Assembly: GCA_934597535.1 (NCBI GenBank)
Contig: CAKTRT010000032.1
Location: 1-9,896 of the forward strand
DNA length: 9,896 nucleotides
Reading direction: 5' to 3'
Source of the DNA: an uncultured Oscillospiraceae bacterium
GTDB taxonomy: Bacteria; Bacillota; Clostridia; Oscillospirales; Oscillospiraceae
Shown here: piece by piece, positions 1 through 6,665 of the stretch
How positions within the stretch are numbered: the stretch's first letter is position 1
Layout of the letters: each line of letters opens with the position of its first letter
Position numbers and translations under genes: made by a program
The notes under the pieces: model-generated
Seen by the model: only the letters and a program-made list of their open reading frames with translations
The model's database searches: none
Told to the model about the DNA's origin: nothing

Positions 1-123
1 ATCGTCAAAAAGGTGGTCTGGGACGGCAAAAATGCCTATGTTTACCTCTTTGCGGAGGACGGAGAGGCGGATTTGCCGCCCATTGACCAACCTATGTATC
101 CGTTAGGAGAGGATAGCGAATGA
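1..123 (+). CDS. C-terminal end of a probable large serine recombinase (5' end outside window)
   Basis: The frame is open from base 1 to a TGA at 121-123 and gives 40 residues, beginning IVKKVVWDGKNAYVYLF and ending PLGEDSE. A 'WDG...V.LF' strand followed by a short acidic tail ending in GEDS(E/K) is the style of C-termini in large serine recombinases of Clostridia. No catalytic domain is visible because the gene starts upstream, so the family call rests on tail similarity and context. The context is strong: the gene ends exactly at the point where sigK is interrupted, and skin elements carry a dedicated serine recombinase (SpoIVCA in B. subtilis) that excises them. The stop codon lies inside the presumed crossover core AATGA. 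An alternative is an unrelated integrase-type gene of a prophage or other element inserted in sigK. Confidence 0.62.
   Translation: MVKKVVWDGKNAYVYLFAEDGEADLPPIDQPMYPLGEDSE
119..123 (+). other. Probable recombination core (AATGA) of a skin-like element in sigK
   Basis: The pentamer AATGA sits at the exact junction between the recombinase end and the sigK 3' half. In B. subtilis the skin element recombines within a 5-base AATGA repeat at the SigK codons for Glu-Asn-Glu (established knowledge). Here AAT-GAG-ATC-CTG-ATG encodes Asn-Glu-Ile-Leu-Met, the same point of the protein. Short inverted repeats surround it: AGGAT at 110-114 with ATCCT at 125-129, and TATCC at 97-101 with GGATA at 111-115. 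The partner site at the far end of the element is not in the window. Confidence 0.72.
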
Positions 124-481
124 GATCCTGATGTATTTTCGCGGCAGGAAGAAGCTGCAGGGCGAGGTTTCGCTCAACGATGCGCTGGACTCTGAATCTG
201 AGGGCGAATCGCTCTCGCTGCTGGATGTTATCGGCGTGGAGGACACGATGTACGCTGATATTCAGGATAAGGACGATTGCATCCGCATCCGCTGGCTTGT
301 GCAGGAATGCCTGACCGACCGCGAACGGGAGGTCATCACCGCGCGCTACGGTCTCGGAGGCGGGATGCCGCGCACCCAGCGCGAGGTGGCGCAAAGGCTC
401 GGGATCTCAAGAAGCTATATCTCGCGCATTGAAAAGCGGGCGCTGCAAAAGCTGGAGGAAGCGCTCGGCACACGGGAATAG
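119..481 (+). CDS. sigK: 3' half of sporulation sigma factor SigK, interrupted by a mobile element
   Basis: SigK is the late mother-cell RNA polymerase sigma factor that drives coat and spore-maturation genes. This piece gives 120 residues from Asn-Glu-Ile-Leu-Met-Tyr-Phe-Arg to a TAG at 479-481. It starts in region 2.4 (the -10 recognition helix). It continues through the VSLNDALDSESEGE linker, region 4.1 (LTDREREV, about residues 65-72) and the region 4.2 helix-turn-helix (QREVAQRLGISRSYISRIEK, about 87-106). The ISRSYISRIEKRAL wording fits SigK better than SigE. Regions 1.2 to 2.3 are missing. The frame has a stop at 104-106 and no credible start with a ribosome binding site, and the first ATG (131) lies inside region 2.4. 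The fragment is therefore not an independent gene. It would be joined to its 5' half, off the left edge, by excision of the element. If the element cannot excise, this would be a pseudogene. Confidence 0.9.
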   Translation, partial: NEILMYFRGRKKLQGEVSLNDALDSESEGESLSLLDVIGVEDTMYADIQDKDDCIRIRWLVQECLTDREREVITARYGLGGGMPRTQREVAQRLGISRSYISRIEKRALQKLEEALGTRE

Positions 482-488
482 CACTATG

Positions 489-530
489 CAGAAACGCACG
501 GGCGGATCCAATTCCGTCCGTGCGTTTCTG
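489..530. terminator. Long hairpin between convergent sigK and ABC ATPase genes
   Basis: The arms at 489-506 and 513-530 pair over 18 positions with one G-T wobble and a 6-base loop. It starts 8 bases after the sigK stop and ends 18 bases before the stop of the oppositely directed ATPase gene, so it could terminate both. Neither side has a clean T-run: the plus strand ends in TTTCTGATC. It may work with help or only partly. Confidence 0.68.
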
Positions 531-547
531 ATCGGTTCGCTTGCGCA

Positions 548-1312
548 TTACTGCGCAGAGGACTTTTTGCATTCCTCGGTGATCGCCTGCCGCAGCAAGC
601 GCATCTGCGCGCTGTCCGGATCGCGAGGATAGGGCTGCGGCAGATCAAACTCGCAGATCGTGCTGTCGGGATGCATGACGATGATCTTTTGCCCCAGCAG
701 CAGCGCCTCCTCCAGCTGGTGCGTGACGAGCACGATGGTGCGCGGCAGACGCTGCTGGATGCCCAGCAGCTGCGACTGCAGCTCGCCGCGGGTGAGAAAA
801 TCGAGTGAGGCAAAGGGCTCATCCATCAGCAGGAGTTCCGCCTGACTGGCCAGCACGCGCGCAAGGCCCAGCCGCTGCTTCATGCCGGTGGAAAGCTCCG
901 GGGGCGTGAGGTCGGCGTAGTCCTCCAGCCCCACCAGACGGACAAAGTCCCGCGCTTTCTCGTATCGCTCCTCCGGCGTCTTGCCCACGCCGCACGCCAT
1001 AGCGACGTTGCGCTGTACGTTCGTCCACGAGATGACATAGGGATCGGGACTCAGCATGGCGCTGCGCCAGCCCTTGGGCATCAGGATCTCGCCCGCGTCG
1101 GGCGCTTCCTTGCCGGCAAGGAGCTTCAGAAGCGTGCTTTTTCCGCAGCCGCTGCGCCCCACGACCACCGTGAGCCGGCCAAGCGGAAAGTTGACACTCA
1201 GATCCCGGAGCACCTGACGGGTGCGGCTTTCGCGTGCCTGCCCGGTGAGCACCACCTCGGTGCTGTAGGAGGTATAGGATTTATCAATATGCCGGAGCGC
1301 TACGCTGTCCAT
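548..1312 (-). CDS. ABC transporter ATP-binding protein, SsuB/TauB-like, orphan
   Basis: This 254-residue cytoplasmic ATPase resembles the nitrate/sulfonate/taurine (NitT/TauT) importer class. Visible motifs are Walker A GRSGCGKST (52-60), signature LSTGMKQR (140-147, usual form LSGGM), Walker B LLLMDEPF (160-167, catalytic Glu165), D-loop SLD (169-171) and the switch His198 in VTHQ. The Q-loop is unusual: the family has a Phe-Gln-Glu-Pro type motif, but here it reads MLSPDPYVISW, so the conserved glutamine appears replaced by Ser88. The downstream Trp and 'NVQRNV' still align. No permease or substrate-binding protein gene is next to it, so the transported substrate cannot be named. It lies 48 bases downstream of purB on the same strand and may be co-transcribed. 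The ATG at 1312 has a GAGG ribosome binding site 8 bases upstream. Confidence 0.88.
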   Translation of the reverse strand: MDSVALRHIDKSYTSYSTEVVLTGQARESRTRQVLRDLSVNFPLGRLTVVVGRSGCGKSTLLKLLAGKEAPDAGEILMPKGWRSAMLSPDPYVISWTNVQRNVAMACGVGKTPEERYEKARDFVRLVGLEDYADLTPPELSTGMKQRLGLARVLASQAELLLMDEPFASLDFLTRGELQSQLLGIQQRLPRTIVLVTHQLEEALLLGQKIIVMHPDSTICEFDLPQPYPRDPDSAQMRLLRQAITEECKKSSAQ

Positions 1313-1339
1313 ATTGTCTGCCTCGTTTTCTGCTTATTT

Positions 1340-1357
1340 CCGCCGCCGATGCGGCGG
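1340..1357 (-). other. Intercistronic GC hairpin between purB and the ABC ATPase gene
   Basis: CCGCCGC at 1340-1346 and GCGGCGG at 1351-1357 form a perfect 7-base-pair stem with a 4-base loop just after the purB stop. No T-run follows on the minus strand (it reads AAATAAGC), so it is not a classical terminator. It could stabilise the purB mRNA end or partly attenuate read-through into the ATPase gene. Confidence 0.4.
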
Positions 1358-1360
1358 GCT

Positions 1361-2779
1361 TCAGATGCGGATGCCGCCGTCTGCGGCGTCTGCCTGCGCC
1401 AGCAGCGGCGCACACTCATCAAGGAAACGCTCCACCTGCCGCGCGCAGCGGCCGGTATAGAGCATGGGATCCATCACGGCGTCCAGCTCCCCGCGCGTCA
1501 TGCCGAAGGCCGGGTCAGCAGCAAGGCGGTCTAAGAGATCGCACGGCTCGCCCTCCTTCATGCGGACAGTTGCAGCCATGGAGTGCCGGCGGAGCTTCTC
1601 GTGCAGCTCCTGCCGGTCGCCGCCGCGCTTGACAGCCTCCATCATGATATTTTCGGTCGCAAGGAACGGCAGATACTCGCGCAGCGTGCGCTCGACGATC
1701 CTCTTGTTCACATGCAAGCCGTTCGTCACGTTCTGGCACAGGCGCAGCACCGCGTCGGCACAGAGGAAGCCCTCCGGCAGCGAGATGCGGCGGTTGGCCG
1801 AATCGTCGAGCGTGCGCTCGAGCCACTGAGTGGAGGCCGTCATCGGCGCGTTGGCTGCATCGGCCATCAGATAGCGGCTGAGCGAGCAGATACGCTCGCA
1901 GCGCATGGGATTGCGCTTATACGGCATGGCGGATGAGCCGATCTGCGATTCCGCAAACGGTTCCTCGATCTGCCGGTCGTGCTGCAAAAGGCGGATATCA
2001 TTCGCCATACGGTACGCGCTCTGCGCAATGGAGGACAGCACATTCAGAATACGGCTGTCGGTCTTGCGCGGATAGGTCTGGCCGCAGACGGAAAAGCAGC
2101 GCTCAAAGCCAAACGCCGCGGCAATACGGCGGTTCATCTCGTCGATCTTCATCTCGTCGCCGTTGAAGAGATCCATAAAGCTCGCTTCCGTGCCGGTCGT
2201 GCCGCGGCATCCGAGAAAACACAGCGAGGAGAGAGCAAAGTCCAGTTCCTCAAGGTCGGAGCGGAAATCCTGCATCCACAGCGCCGCACGCTTGCCGACG
2301 GTCACAGGCTGGGCGGGCTGATAGTGCGTATAGCCCAGCGTGGGGGTGGCGGCGTATTGGCGCGCGAACCCGGCGAGGTTTGCCATCACGCCCAGCAGCT
2401 CGCCGCGTAGATAGCGAAGACCGTCGCGGAAAAGAATAAGGTCAGCATTGTCGGTGACATAACAGCTTGTCGCGCCCAGATGGATGATACCGGCGGCGGA
2501 GGGGGCGGCCTTGCCGTAGGCATACACGTGCGCCATTACGTCATGGCGCACCTCGCGCTCGCGCTGCTCGGCGGCCTCGTAGTCAATATCGGTGATGTGT
2601 GCGGCCAGCTCGTCTACCTGCGCCTGTGTGATGGGCAGACCCAACTCATGCTCGGCGCGCGCAAGCGCGGTCCACAGCTGGCGCCAGGTCTGAAAACGCA
2701 TGTCGGGGGAGAAGAGGTGCAGCATATAGTCTGAGGCGTAGCGCGACGCCAGCGGGGATTCATAACGGTCTTTTTTCAT
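1361..2779 (-). CDS. purB: Adenylosuccinate lyase
   Basis: PurB is a cytoplasmic fumarase/aspartase-superfamily enzyme. It cleaves adenylosuccinate to AMP and fumarate, and SAICAR to AICAR and fumarate, so it acts twice in purine synthesis. The product is 472 residues, a full length for the longer bacterial PurB form. The superfamily signature GSSAMPYKRNP is at 281-291 and contains the catalytic serine on the flexible loop. His152 in THYQPAQP (151-158) is the expected general acid/base region, and RHDVMAHV (78-85) and HLGATSCYVTDN (100-111) supply substrate contacts. The ERTLDDSANRR segment (321-331) is also typical. The ATG at 2779 has AGAGG about 10 bases upstream and its own promoter at 2812-2840. 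purA, encoding the preceding reaction, lies upstream but is separated by a strong terminator. Confidence 0.96.
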   Translation of the reverse strand: MKKDRYESPLASRYASDYMLHLFSPDMRFQTWRQLWTALARAEHELGLPITQAQVDELAAHITDIDYEAAEQREREVRHDVMAHVYAYGKAAPSAAGIIHLGATSCYVTDNADLILFRDGLRYLRGELLGVMANLAGFARQYAATPTLGYTHYQPAQPVTVGKRAALWMQDFRSDLEELDFALSSLCFLGCRGTTGTEASFMDLFNGDEMKIDEMNRRIAAAFGFERCFSVCGQTYPRKTDSRILNVLSSIAQSAYRMANDIRLLQHDRQIEEPFAESQIGSSAMPYKRNPMRCERICSLSRYLMADAANAPMTASTQWLERTLDDSANRRISLPEGFLCADAVLRLCQNVTNGLHVNKRIVERTLREYLPFLATENIMMEAVKRGGDRQELHEKLRRHSMAATVRMKEGEPCDLLDRLAADPAFGMTRGELDAVMDPMLYTGRCARQVERFLDECAPLLAQADAADGGIRI

Positions 2780-2811
2780 GAAGAAACGCCTCTTTTCAAC
2801 GGGTCGTAGTC

Positions 2812-2840
2812 AGTTTAGCGGAAAATGCGGGGCTTGTCTA
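2812..2840 (-). promoter_or_regulatory. Sigma-A type promoter for purB
   Basis: On the minus strand a -35 TAGACA (2835-2840) and a -10 TAAACT (2812-2817) are spaced by exactly 17 bases. The site lies between the purA terminator and the purB start. It explains how purB is expressed despite the terminator. Confidence 0.65.
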
Positions 2841-2852
2841 CCCCTTGGCAGG

Positions 2853-2880
2853 AAAAAAGGGAGGACGAGATCCTCCCTTT
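2853..2880 (-). terminator. Rho-independent terminator of purA
   Basis: AAAGGGAGGA (2856-2865) and TCCTCCCTTT (2871-2880) form a perfect 10-base-pair stem with a 5-base loop. On the minus strand the stem runs into six Ts (2853-2858). It lies 18 bases after the purA stop and has the best T-run of any terminator in the window. Confidence 0.92.
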
Positions 2881-2898
2881 GGTTCTTTTGATGCAGTC

Positions 2899-4173
2899 TC
2901 AGCGCAGGATCAGGCTCTCACGCTCTGCGCCGACGGAGACATAGCCGATGTGACAGCCGATGGCCTGTTCCACATACTCCACATACTGCTGTGCCGCCTT
3001 GGGCAGTTCCTCCCACATGCGCGCGCCGGAGATGTCGCACTGCCAGCCGGGAAGATACTCGACAACGGGCTTTGCGTCCTGCAGCAGCACGGGGAAGGGA
3101 AATTCGTCCGTTTCCTCTCCATTCAGCTCATAGCGTACGCAGACGGGGATGCGATCCATATAGCTGAGGATATCAAGCTTGGTCAGCGCGATGCTCGTCG
3201 CACCCTGCGTCTGCACACCGTAGCGCGTAGCCACGAGATCGAGCGGCCCCACACGGCGGGGACGGCCCGTCTTCGCGCCGTACTCCGAGCCTTCGTCGCG
3301 CAGCCGCGTGGCTTCTTCGCCGAACCATTCGCATACGAACGGCCCTTCACCCACGCAGGAGGAGTAGGCCTTCACTACACCAACGACCTTGTCGAGCTTC
3401 GCCGTGGGCAGGCCCGAGCCGACGGGCGCATACGCTGCAACGGCGTTGGAGGAGGTGGTGTAAGGGTAGATGCCGTAATCCAGATCGCGCAGCGCGCCGA
3501 GTTGGGCCTCGAAGAGGATGGACTTGCCCTCTGCCTGCGCGTTTCTCAGGAAACGGCCGGTGTCAGTGATGAAGGGCTTGATGGCGCCGCCATAGGTCTC
3601 GACCCAGTTCATCAGCTCGTCCATCGTGTAGCCCTTCGCGCCGTAAACGCGCGTGAGGATCAGGTTCTTCCATTCAAGAAGGTCGGCGAGATGTTCCTTC
3701 AGGTGATCGGGGTGCAGCAGTTCGCCTGCCTGTACGGTCTTCTTCTGGTATTTGTCGCCGTAGAACGGGGCGATGCCCTGCTTGGTCGAGCCGTACTTTT
3801 TGTCAGCAAGGCGCGCTTCCTCCAGCGCGTCCAGCTCGCGGTGCCACGGCAGCAGCAGCGACGCGCGGTCACTGACCAGCAGGTTCTCCGGCGTGATGGC
3901 GACGCCCGCCGCGCGCAGCGTGTTGATCTCGCCCAAAAGATTTTCGCAGTCGAGCGCCACGCCGTTGCCGAGAACATTCACGACCCCGCCGCGGAAAATG
4001 CCGCTCGGCAGCAAGTGCAGCGCAAATTTGCCAAGGTCGTTGACCACGGTGTGTCCCGCATTGCCGCCGCCCTGATAGCGGACGACCACGTCGTATTGGC
4101 TCGTGAGGTAATCGACCATGCGGCCCTTGCCCTCGTCGCCCCAGTTGATGCCTACGATCGCGCAGTTTGCCAT
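2899..4173 (-). CDS. purA: Adenylosuccinate synthase, divergent form
   Basis: PurA joins aspartate to IMP with GTP to make adenylosuccinate, the first committed step to AMP. From ATG 4173 the product is 424 residues. The P-loop-like INWGDEGKGR carries the catalytic Asp13, and GNAGHTVV carries His41. KTGRPRR (301-307) and LTKLD (330-334, guanine recognition) are also present. Several loops differ from the consensus: INWGD for TQWGD, STKQGIAP (129-136) for TT(K/R)xGIGP, FEAQLGAL (221-228) for FEGAQG, and SSNAVAAY for SSNPVAGG. The enzyme is clearly of the family, but IMP-pocket details may vary. An in-frame ATG at 4182 would add three residues. It sits only one base from the AAAGG core of the ribosome binding site, so 4173 is preferred. 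purA is divergent from pcp and is followed by its own terminator. Confidence 0.95.
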   Translation of the reverse strand: MANCAIVGINWGDEGKGRMVDYLTSQYDVVVRYQGGGNAGHTVVNDLGKFALHLLPSGIFRGGVVNVLGNGVALDCENLLGEINTLRAAGVAITPENLLVSDRASLLLPWHRELDALEEARLADKKYGSTKQGIAPFYGDKYQKKTVQAGELLHPDHLKEHLADLLEWKNLILTRVYGAKGYTMDELMNWVETYGGAIKPFITDTGRFLRNAQAEGKSILFEAQLGALRDLDYGIYPYTTSSNAVAAYAPVGSGLPTAKLDKVVGVVKAYSSCVGEGPFVCEWFGEEATRLRDEGSEYGAKTGRPRRVGPLDLVATRYGVQTQGATSIALTKLDILSYMDRIPVCVRYELNGEETDEFPFPVLLQDAKPVVEYLPGWQCDISGARMWEELPKAAQQYVEYVEQAIGCHIGYVSVGAERESLILR

Positions 4174-4181
4174 GAAGTTCA

Positions 4182-4188
4182 TCCTTTC
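4182..4188 (-). promoter_or_regulatory. Ribosome binding site that decides the purA start
   Basis: GAAAGGA on the minus strand lies 8 bases before the ATG at 4173. It overlaps the alternative ATG at 4182, which therefore cannot use it. No other good site lies upstream. Confidence 0.7.
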
Positions 4189-4235
4189 ATTTTCCGGCGG
4201 CGTACAGCCGGCAGATCCTTTTTTTCAACCGAGTC

Positions 4236-4241
4236 ATTATA
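4236..4241 (-). promoter_or_regulatory. Candidate -10 element for purA
   Basis: A perfect TATAAT on the minus strand, about 63 bases before the purA start, lies in an AT-rich stretch between the divergent purA and pcp genes. No good -35 box is found at 16-18 bases, where the sequence is close to TTTTCT. The promoter is weak or needs an activator, or the match is chance. Confidence 0.45.
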
Positions 4242-4319
4242 AAACGGGCAAAAGCATAAGAAAAGTATCGAATTCGAATAGTTACTATCAGCTGCTCTTA
4301 TGATGGCGAAAAATGGGCC

Positions 4320-4348
4320 TTGCCATTCTGCCGGATGGCCGTTACAAT
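4320..4348 (+). promoter_or_regulatory. Sigma-A type promoter for pcp, overlapped by an inverted repeat
   Basis: A -35 TTGCCA (4320-4325) and a -10 TACAAT (4343-4348) are separated by 17 bases. They lie about 45 bases before the pcp start. An inverted repeat, GCCGGATG at 4330-4337 and CATCCGGC at 4360-4367, brackets the -10 box and the likely transcription start. Confidence 0.65.
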
Positions 4349-4390
4349 GAAAAAAATGGCATCCGGCGGATGCACAGGGAGGAACGGTAT

Positions 4391-5008
4391 ATGCGGATAC
4401 TGGTCACAGGCTTCACGCCGTTCGGCGGCGAGACGATCAATCCCTCTTGGGAGGCGGTGCGCCGCCTGCCGGACGATATCGGGGACGCAGTGCTCATCAA
4501 ACGTGAGATCCCAACGGAGTTTCGTGCTTCCTGCGCTGTGCTGCACGCTCTTTTGGCAGAGCTGCAGCCCGACGCGGTGCTTTGCGTCGGGCAGTACGGC
4601 GGTGCAAGCAGCATTCGCGTCGAGCGCGTGGCAGTGAATCTTCGTGATGCGCGCATTGCCGACAACGCGGGTGAAAAGCCCGAGGATGAGCCAGTCGTCC
4701 CCGGCGGCCCGGACGCCTATTTTGCAACGATCCCCACGCGCAGGATCGTCGATGCGCTGCGCGGACAGGGCATCCCTGCCCAGCTTTCGTACTCTGCGGG
4801 CACGTTTGTGTGCAACAATCTGCTGTACGCCGCTCTGCATGAGAGCGCACAGAGCTATGGCGCTGCGCGCTGCGGCTTCGTCCACGTCCCCTACCTGCCC
4901 GAGCAGGCCAAGGACGGCAGCGCGCCGAGCATGAGTCTGGAACTGATGCTCAGAGCGCTGCACATTGCGGTGGAAGCGATCGCAGAGAAAGGAGAAGCGG
5001 TGAACTGA
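4391..5008 (+). CDS. pcp: Pyroglutamyl-peptidase I (pyrrolidone-carboxylate peptidase)
   Basis: Pcp is a cytoplasmic cysteine peptidase (family C15) that removes N-terminal pyroglutamate from peptides, probably for peptide recycling. The 205-residue length is typical of the family. The N-terminus MRILVTGFTPFGGE is diagnostic. The catalytic triad is visible as Glu78 (RVERVAVN), Cys141 (GTFVCNN) and His165 (FVHVPYLPEQ). The frame is open further upstream to an ATG at 4313, but that would add a non-homologous leader spanning the promoter. The ATG at 4391 has AGGGAGGA (4376-4383) 7 bases upstream and gives the conserved N-terminus. The gene stands alone, divergent from purA and convergent with guaA. 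Its product releases pyroglutamate, a loose link to the glutamine theme nearby. Confidence 0.95.
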   Translation: MRILVTGFTPFGGETINPSWEAVRRLPDDIGDAVLIKREIPTEFRASCAVLHALLAELQPDAVLCVGQYGGASSIRVERVAVNLRDARIADNAGEKPEDEPVVPGGPDAYFATIPTRRIVDALRGQGIPAQLSYSAGTFVCNNLLYAALHESAQSYGAARCGFVHVPYLPEQAKDGSAPSMSLELMLRALHIAVEAIAEKGEAVN

Positions 5009-5012
5009 AAAC

Positions 5013-5049
5013 AACGAAAGCCCGCGGCAGAACGCTGCGGGCTTTCGTT
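5013..5049. terminator. Bidirectional terminator between pcp and guaA
   Basis: Arms 5013-5028 and 5034-5049 form a 16-base-pair stem with one G-T wobble and the loop AGAAC. It starts 4 bases after the pcp stop and ends 27 bases before the guaA stop on the other strand. Both exits are T-rich (TTTCGTTATTTG on plus, TTTCGTTGTTTTC on minus), so it should serve both convergent genes. Confidence 0.87.
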
Positions 5050-5076
5050 ATTTGTGCTGCTGCAACGATGAGGCGA

Positions 5077-6618
5077 TCATTCCCACTCCACTGTTGCGGG
5101 CGGCTTGCTGGTGATATCGTAGACGATGCGGTTGATGCCCTTGACTTCGTTGACGATGCGGCCGCTGATCCTGTCGAGCAGCTCGTAGGGGATGCGGGCC
5201 CAGTCGGCGGTCATGAAGTCCTCGGTCGTCACAGCGCGCAGCGCAAGCACGCGGTCGTAGCTGCGGCCATCGCCCATGACGCCGACGGTGCGCGTGTCGG
5301 TCAGGACGGCGAAGTACTGGTTCATCTTCTTGTTTTCGCCGGCCTTTTCCAGCTCCTCGCGGTAGATCGCGTCGGCAAGACGCAGCGTGTCGGCCTTCTC
5401 CTTGGTGATCTCGCCCATGATGCGGATGGCAAGGCCCGGGCCGGGGAACGGCTGGCGGGAGACGAGGTATTCGGGAAGCCCCAGCTCGCGGCCGAGCTGA
5501 CGCACCTCGTCCTTAAAGAGCAGGCGCAGCGGCTCGATGATCTCCTTGAAGTCGACATAGTCGGGAAGACCGCCGACGTTGTGGTGGCTCTTGATGACTG
5601 CGGCATTGCCAAGGCCGGATTCGATGACGTCGGGGTAGATCGTGCCCTGAGCGAGAAAGTCGACCGCGCCGATCTTCTTCGACTCTTCCTCGAACACGCG
5701 GATGAACTCTTCGCCGATGATCTTGCGCTTGCGCTCGGGATCGGAGATGCCAGCGAGCTTCGAGAGGAAGCGGCCCTCGGCGTTCACGCGGACAAAGTTG
5801 ATGTCCCACTTCTTGAACGCCGCCTCGACCTCGTCGCCCTCGTTGAGGCGCATGAGGCCGTGGTCGACAAAAACGCAGGTGAGCTGGGGGCCGACGGCCT
5901 CGGCCAGCAGCGCCGCCACGACGGACGAGTCCACGCCGCCGGAGAGCGCCAGCAGCACGCGGCCGGAGCCGACCTTTTCGCGCACGGCGGCGATGGCAGT
6001 ATTTTTATAGTCGCCCATCGTCCAGTCGCCTGTCGCGCCGCAGACCTCGTAGAGGAAGTTGCGGATCATCGCGGTGCCGAACTCCGTGTGGTTGACCTCG
6101 GGATGGTACTGCACGCCGTAGAACCCGCGCGTTTCGTCGCAGATGGCGACGTTCGGGCAGGCGTCAGAGTGCGCGACGAGAGAGAAGCCCTCGGGGACCT
6201 TTTCCATGTAGTCGCCGTGGCTCATCCACGTCACGCTCTTTTCGGGAAGACCCTTGAAGAGCTTGCAGGACGTGTCAAAAAACGTTTCGGTTTTGCCGTA
6301 TTCGCGTGCGGCGGCATCGTTTGCGGCGACGACCTTGCCGCCGAGGTGGTGCGCGATGAGCTGGCAGCCGTAGCAGATGCCGAGCACGGGCACGCCCGCA
6401 TCAAAGAGCGCGGGATCGACGTGCGGCGCATCCTCAAGGTAAACGCTGTTCGGGCCGCCGGTGAAGATGAAGCCGATGGGCTTCATCGCGAGAAGGTCCG
6501 CGAGGGGCGTCGTGTAGGGCTTCACCTCGCAGTAAACGCCGCATTCACGCACGCGGCGGGCGATCAGCTGGTTGTACTGACCGCCGAAATCCAGTACGAT
6601 GATGGTTTGATGGTTCAT
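5077..6618 (-). CDS. guaA: GMP synthase (glutamine-hydrolysing)
   Basis: GuaA converts XMP to GMP with ATP and glutamine. From ATG 6618 the product is 513 residues, the normal bacterial length. The N-terminal class I glutamine amidotransferase domain has the nucleophile Cys82 (GICYGCQ) with His172 and Glu174 (QYHPE). The ATP-pyrophosphatase domain begins near residue 205 with SGGVDSS (226-232). The C-terminal dimerisation and XMP-binding domain includes [12 protein letters not shown] and ends in KPPATVEWE, the invariant family ending. An ATG at 6624 would add two residues, but it sits only 2 bases from the AGGAG site (6627-6631). The ATG at 6618 is 8 bases away and is preferred. The gene has its own promoter and follows pyrG on the same strand, separated by a terminator. 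No purine riboswitch fits in the short leader. Confidence 0.97.
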   Translation of the reverse strand: MNHQTIIVLDFGGQYNQLIARRVRECGVYCEVKPYTTPLADLLAMKPIGFIFTGGPNSVYLEDAPHVDPALFDAGVPVLGICYGCQLIAHHLGGKVVAANDAAAREYGKTETFFDTSCKLFKGLPEKSVTWMSHGDYMEKVPEGFSLVAHSDACPNVAICDETRGFYGVQYHPEVNHTEFGTAMIRNFLYEVCGATGDWTMGDYKNTAIAAVREKVGSGRVLLALSGGVDSSVVAALLAEAVGPQLTCVFVDHGLMRLNEGDEVEAAFKKWDINFVRVNAEGRFLSKLAGISDPERKRKIIGEEFIRVFEEESKKIGAVDFLAQGTIYPDVIESGLGNAAVIKSHHNVGGLPDYVDFKEIIEPLRLLFKDEVRQLGRELGLPEYLVSRQPFPGPGLAIRIMGEITKEKADTLRLADAIYREELEKAGENKKMNQYFAVLTDTRTVGVMGDGRSYDRVLALRAVTTEDFMTADWARIPYELLDRISGRIVNEVKGINRIVYDITSKPPATVEWE

Positions 6619-6626
6619 GTTCATTT

Positions 6627-6631
6627 CTCCT
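6627..6631 (-). promoter_or_regulatory. Ribosome binding site that decides the guaA start
   Basis: AGGAG on the minus strand is 8 bases before the ATG at 6618 and only 2 bases before the ATG at 6624. This favours the shorter product beginning [14 protein letters not shown]. Confidence 0.65.
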
Positions 6632-6665
6632 GCCGTATCGTAAACTCAGCGATGGTAGTGCAAAC

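Noticed and set aside
131..481. Treating the ATG at 131 as the start of a small independent sigma-like protein
   Set aside because: It has no ribosome binding site. The SigK homology continues upstream of the ATG to exactly the junction at 119, and the product would lack the core-binding region 2.
2899..4173. PurZ-type enzyme for 2-aminoadenine (Z-genome) synthesis, suggested by the altered PurA loops
   Set aside because: The catalytic Asp of the WGDEGKG loop, which PurZ enzymes replace, is kept. The gene lies with purB and host genes and not in a phage module.
2845..4242. A 465-codon open frame on the plus strand, opposite purA
   Set aside because: It shadows purA, runs through the purA terminator and the purA upstream region, and shows no recognisable domain.
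4313..4390. Extended pcp start at 4313, adding 26 residues
   Set aside because: The extension crosses the promoter and lacks family similarity, while the ATG at 4391 has a strong ribosome binding site and gives the conserved N-terminus.
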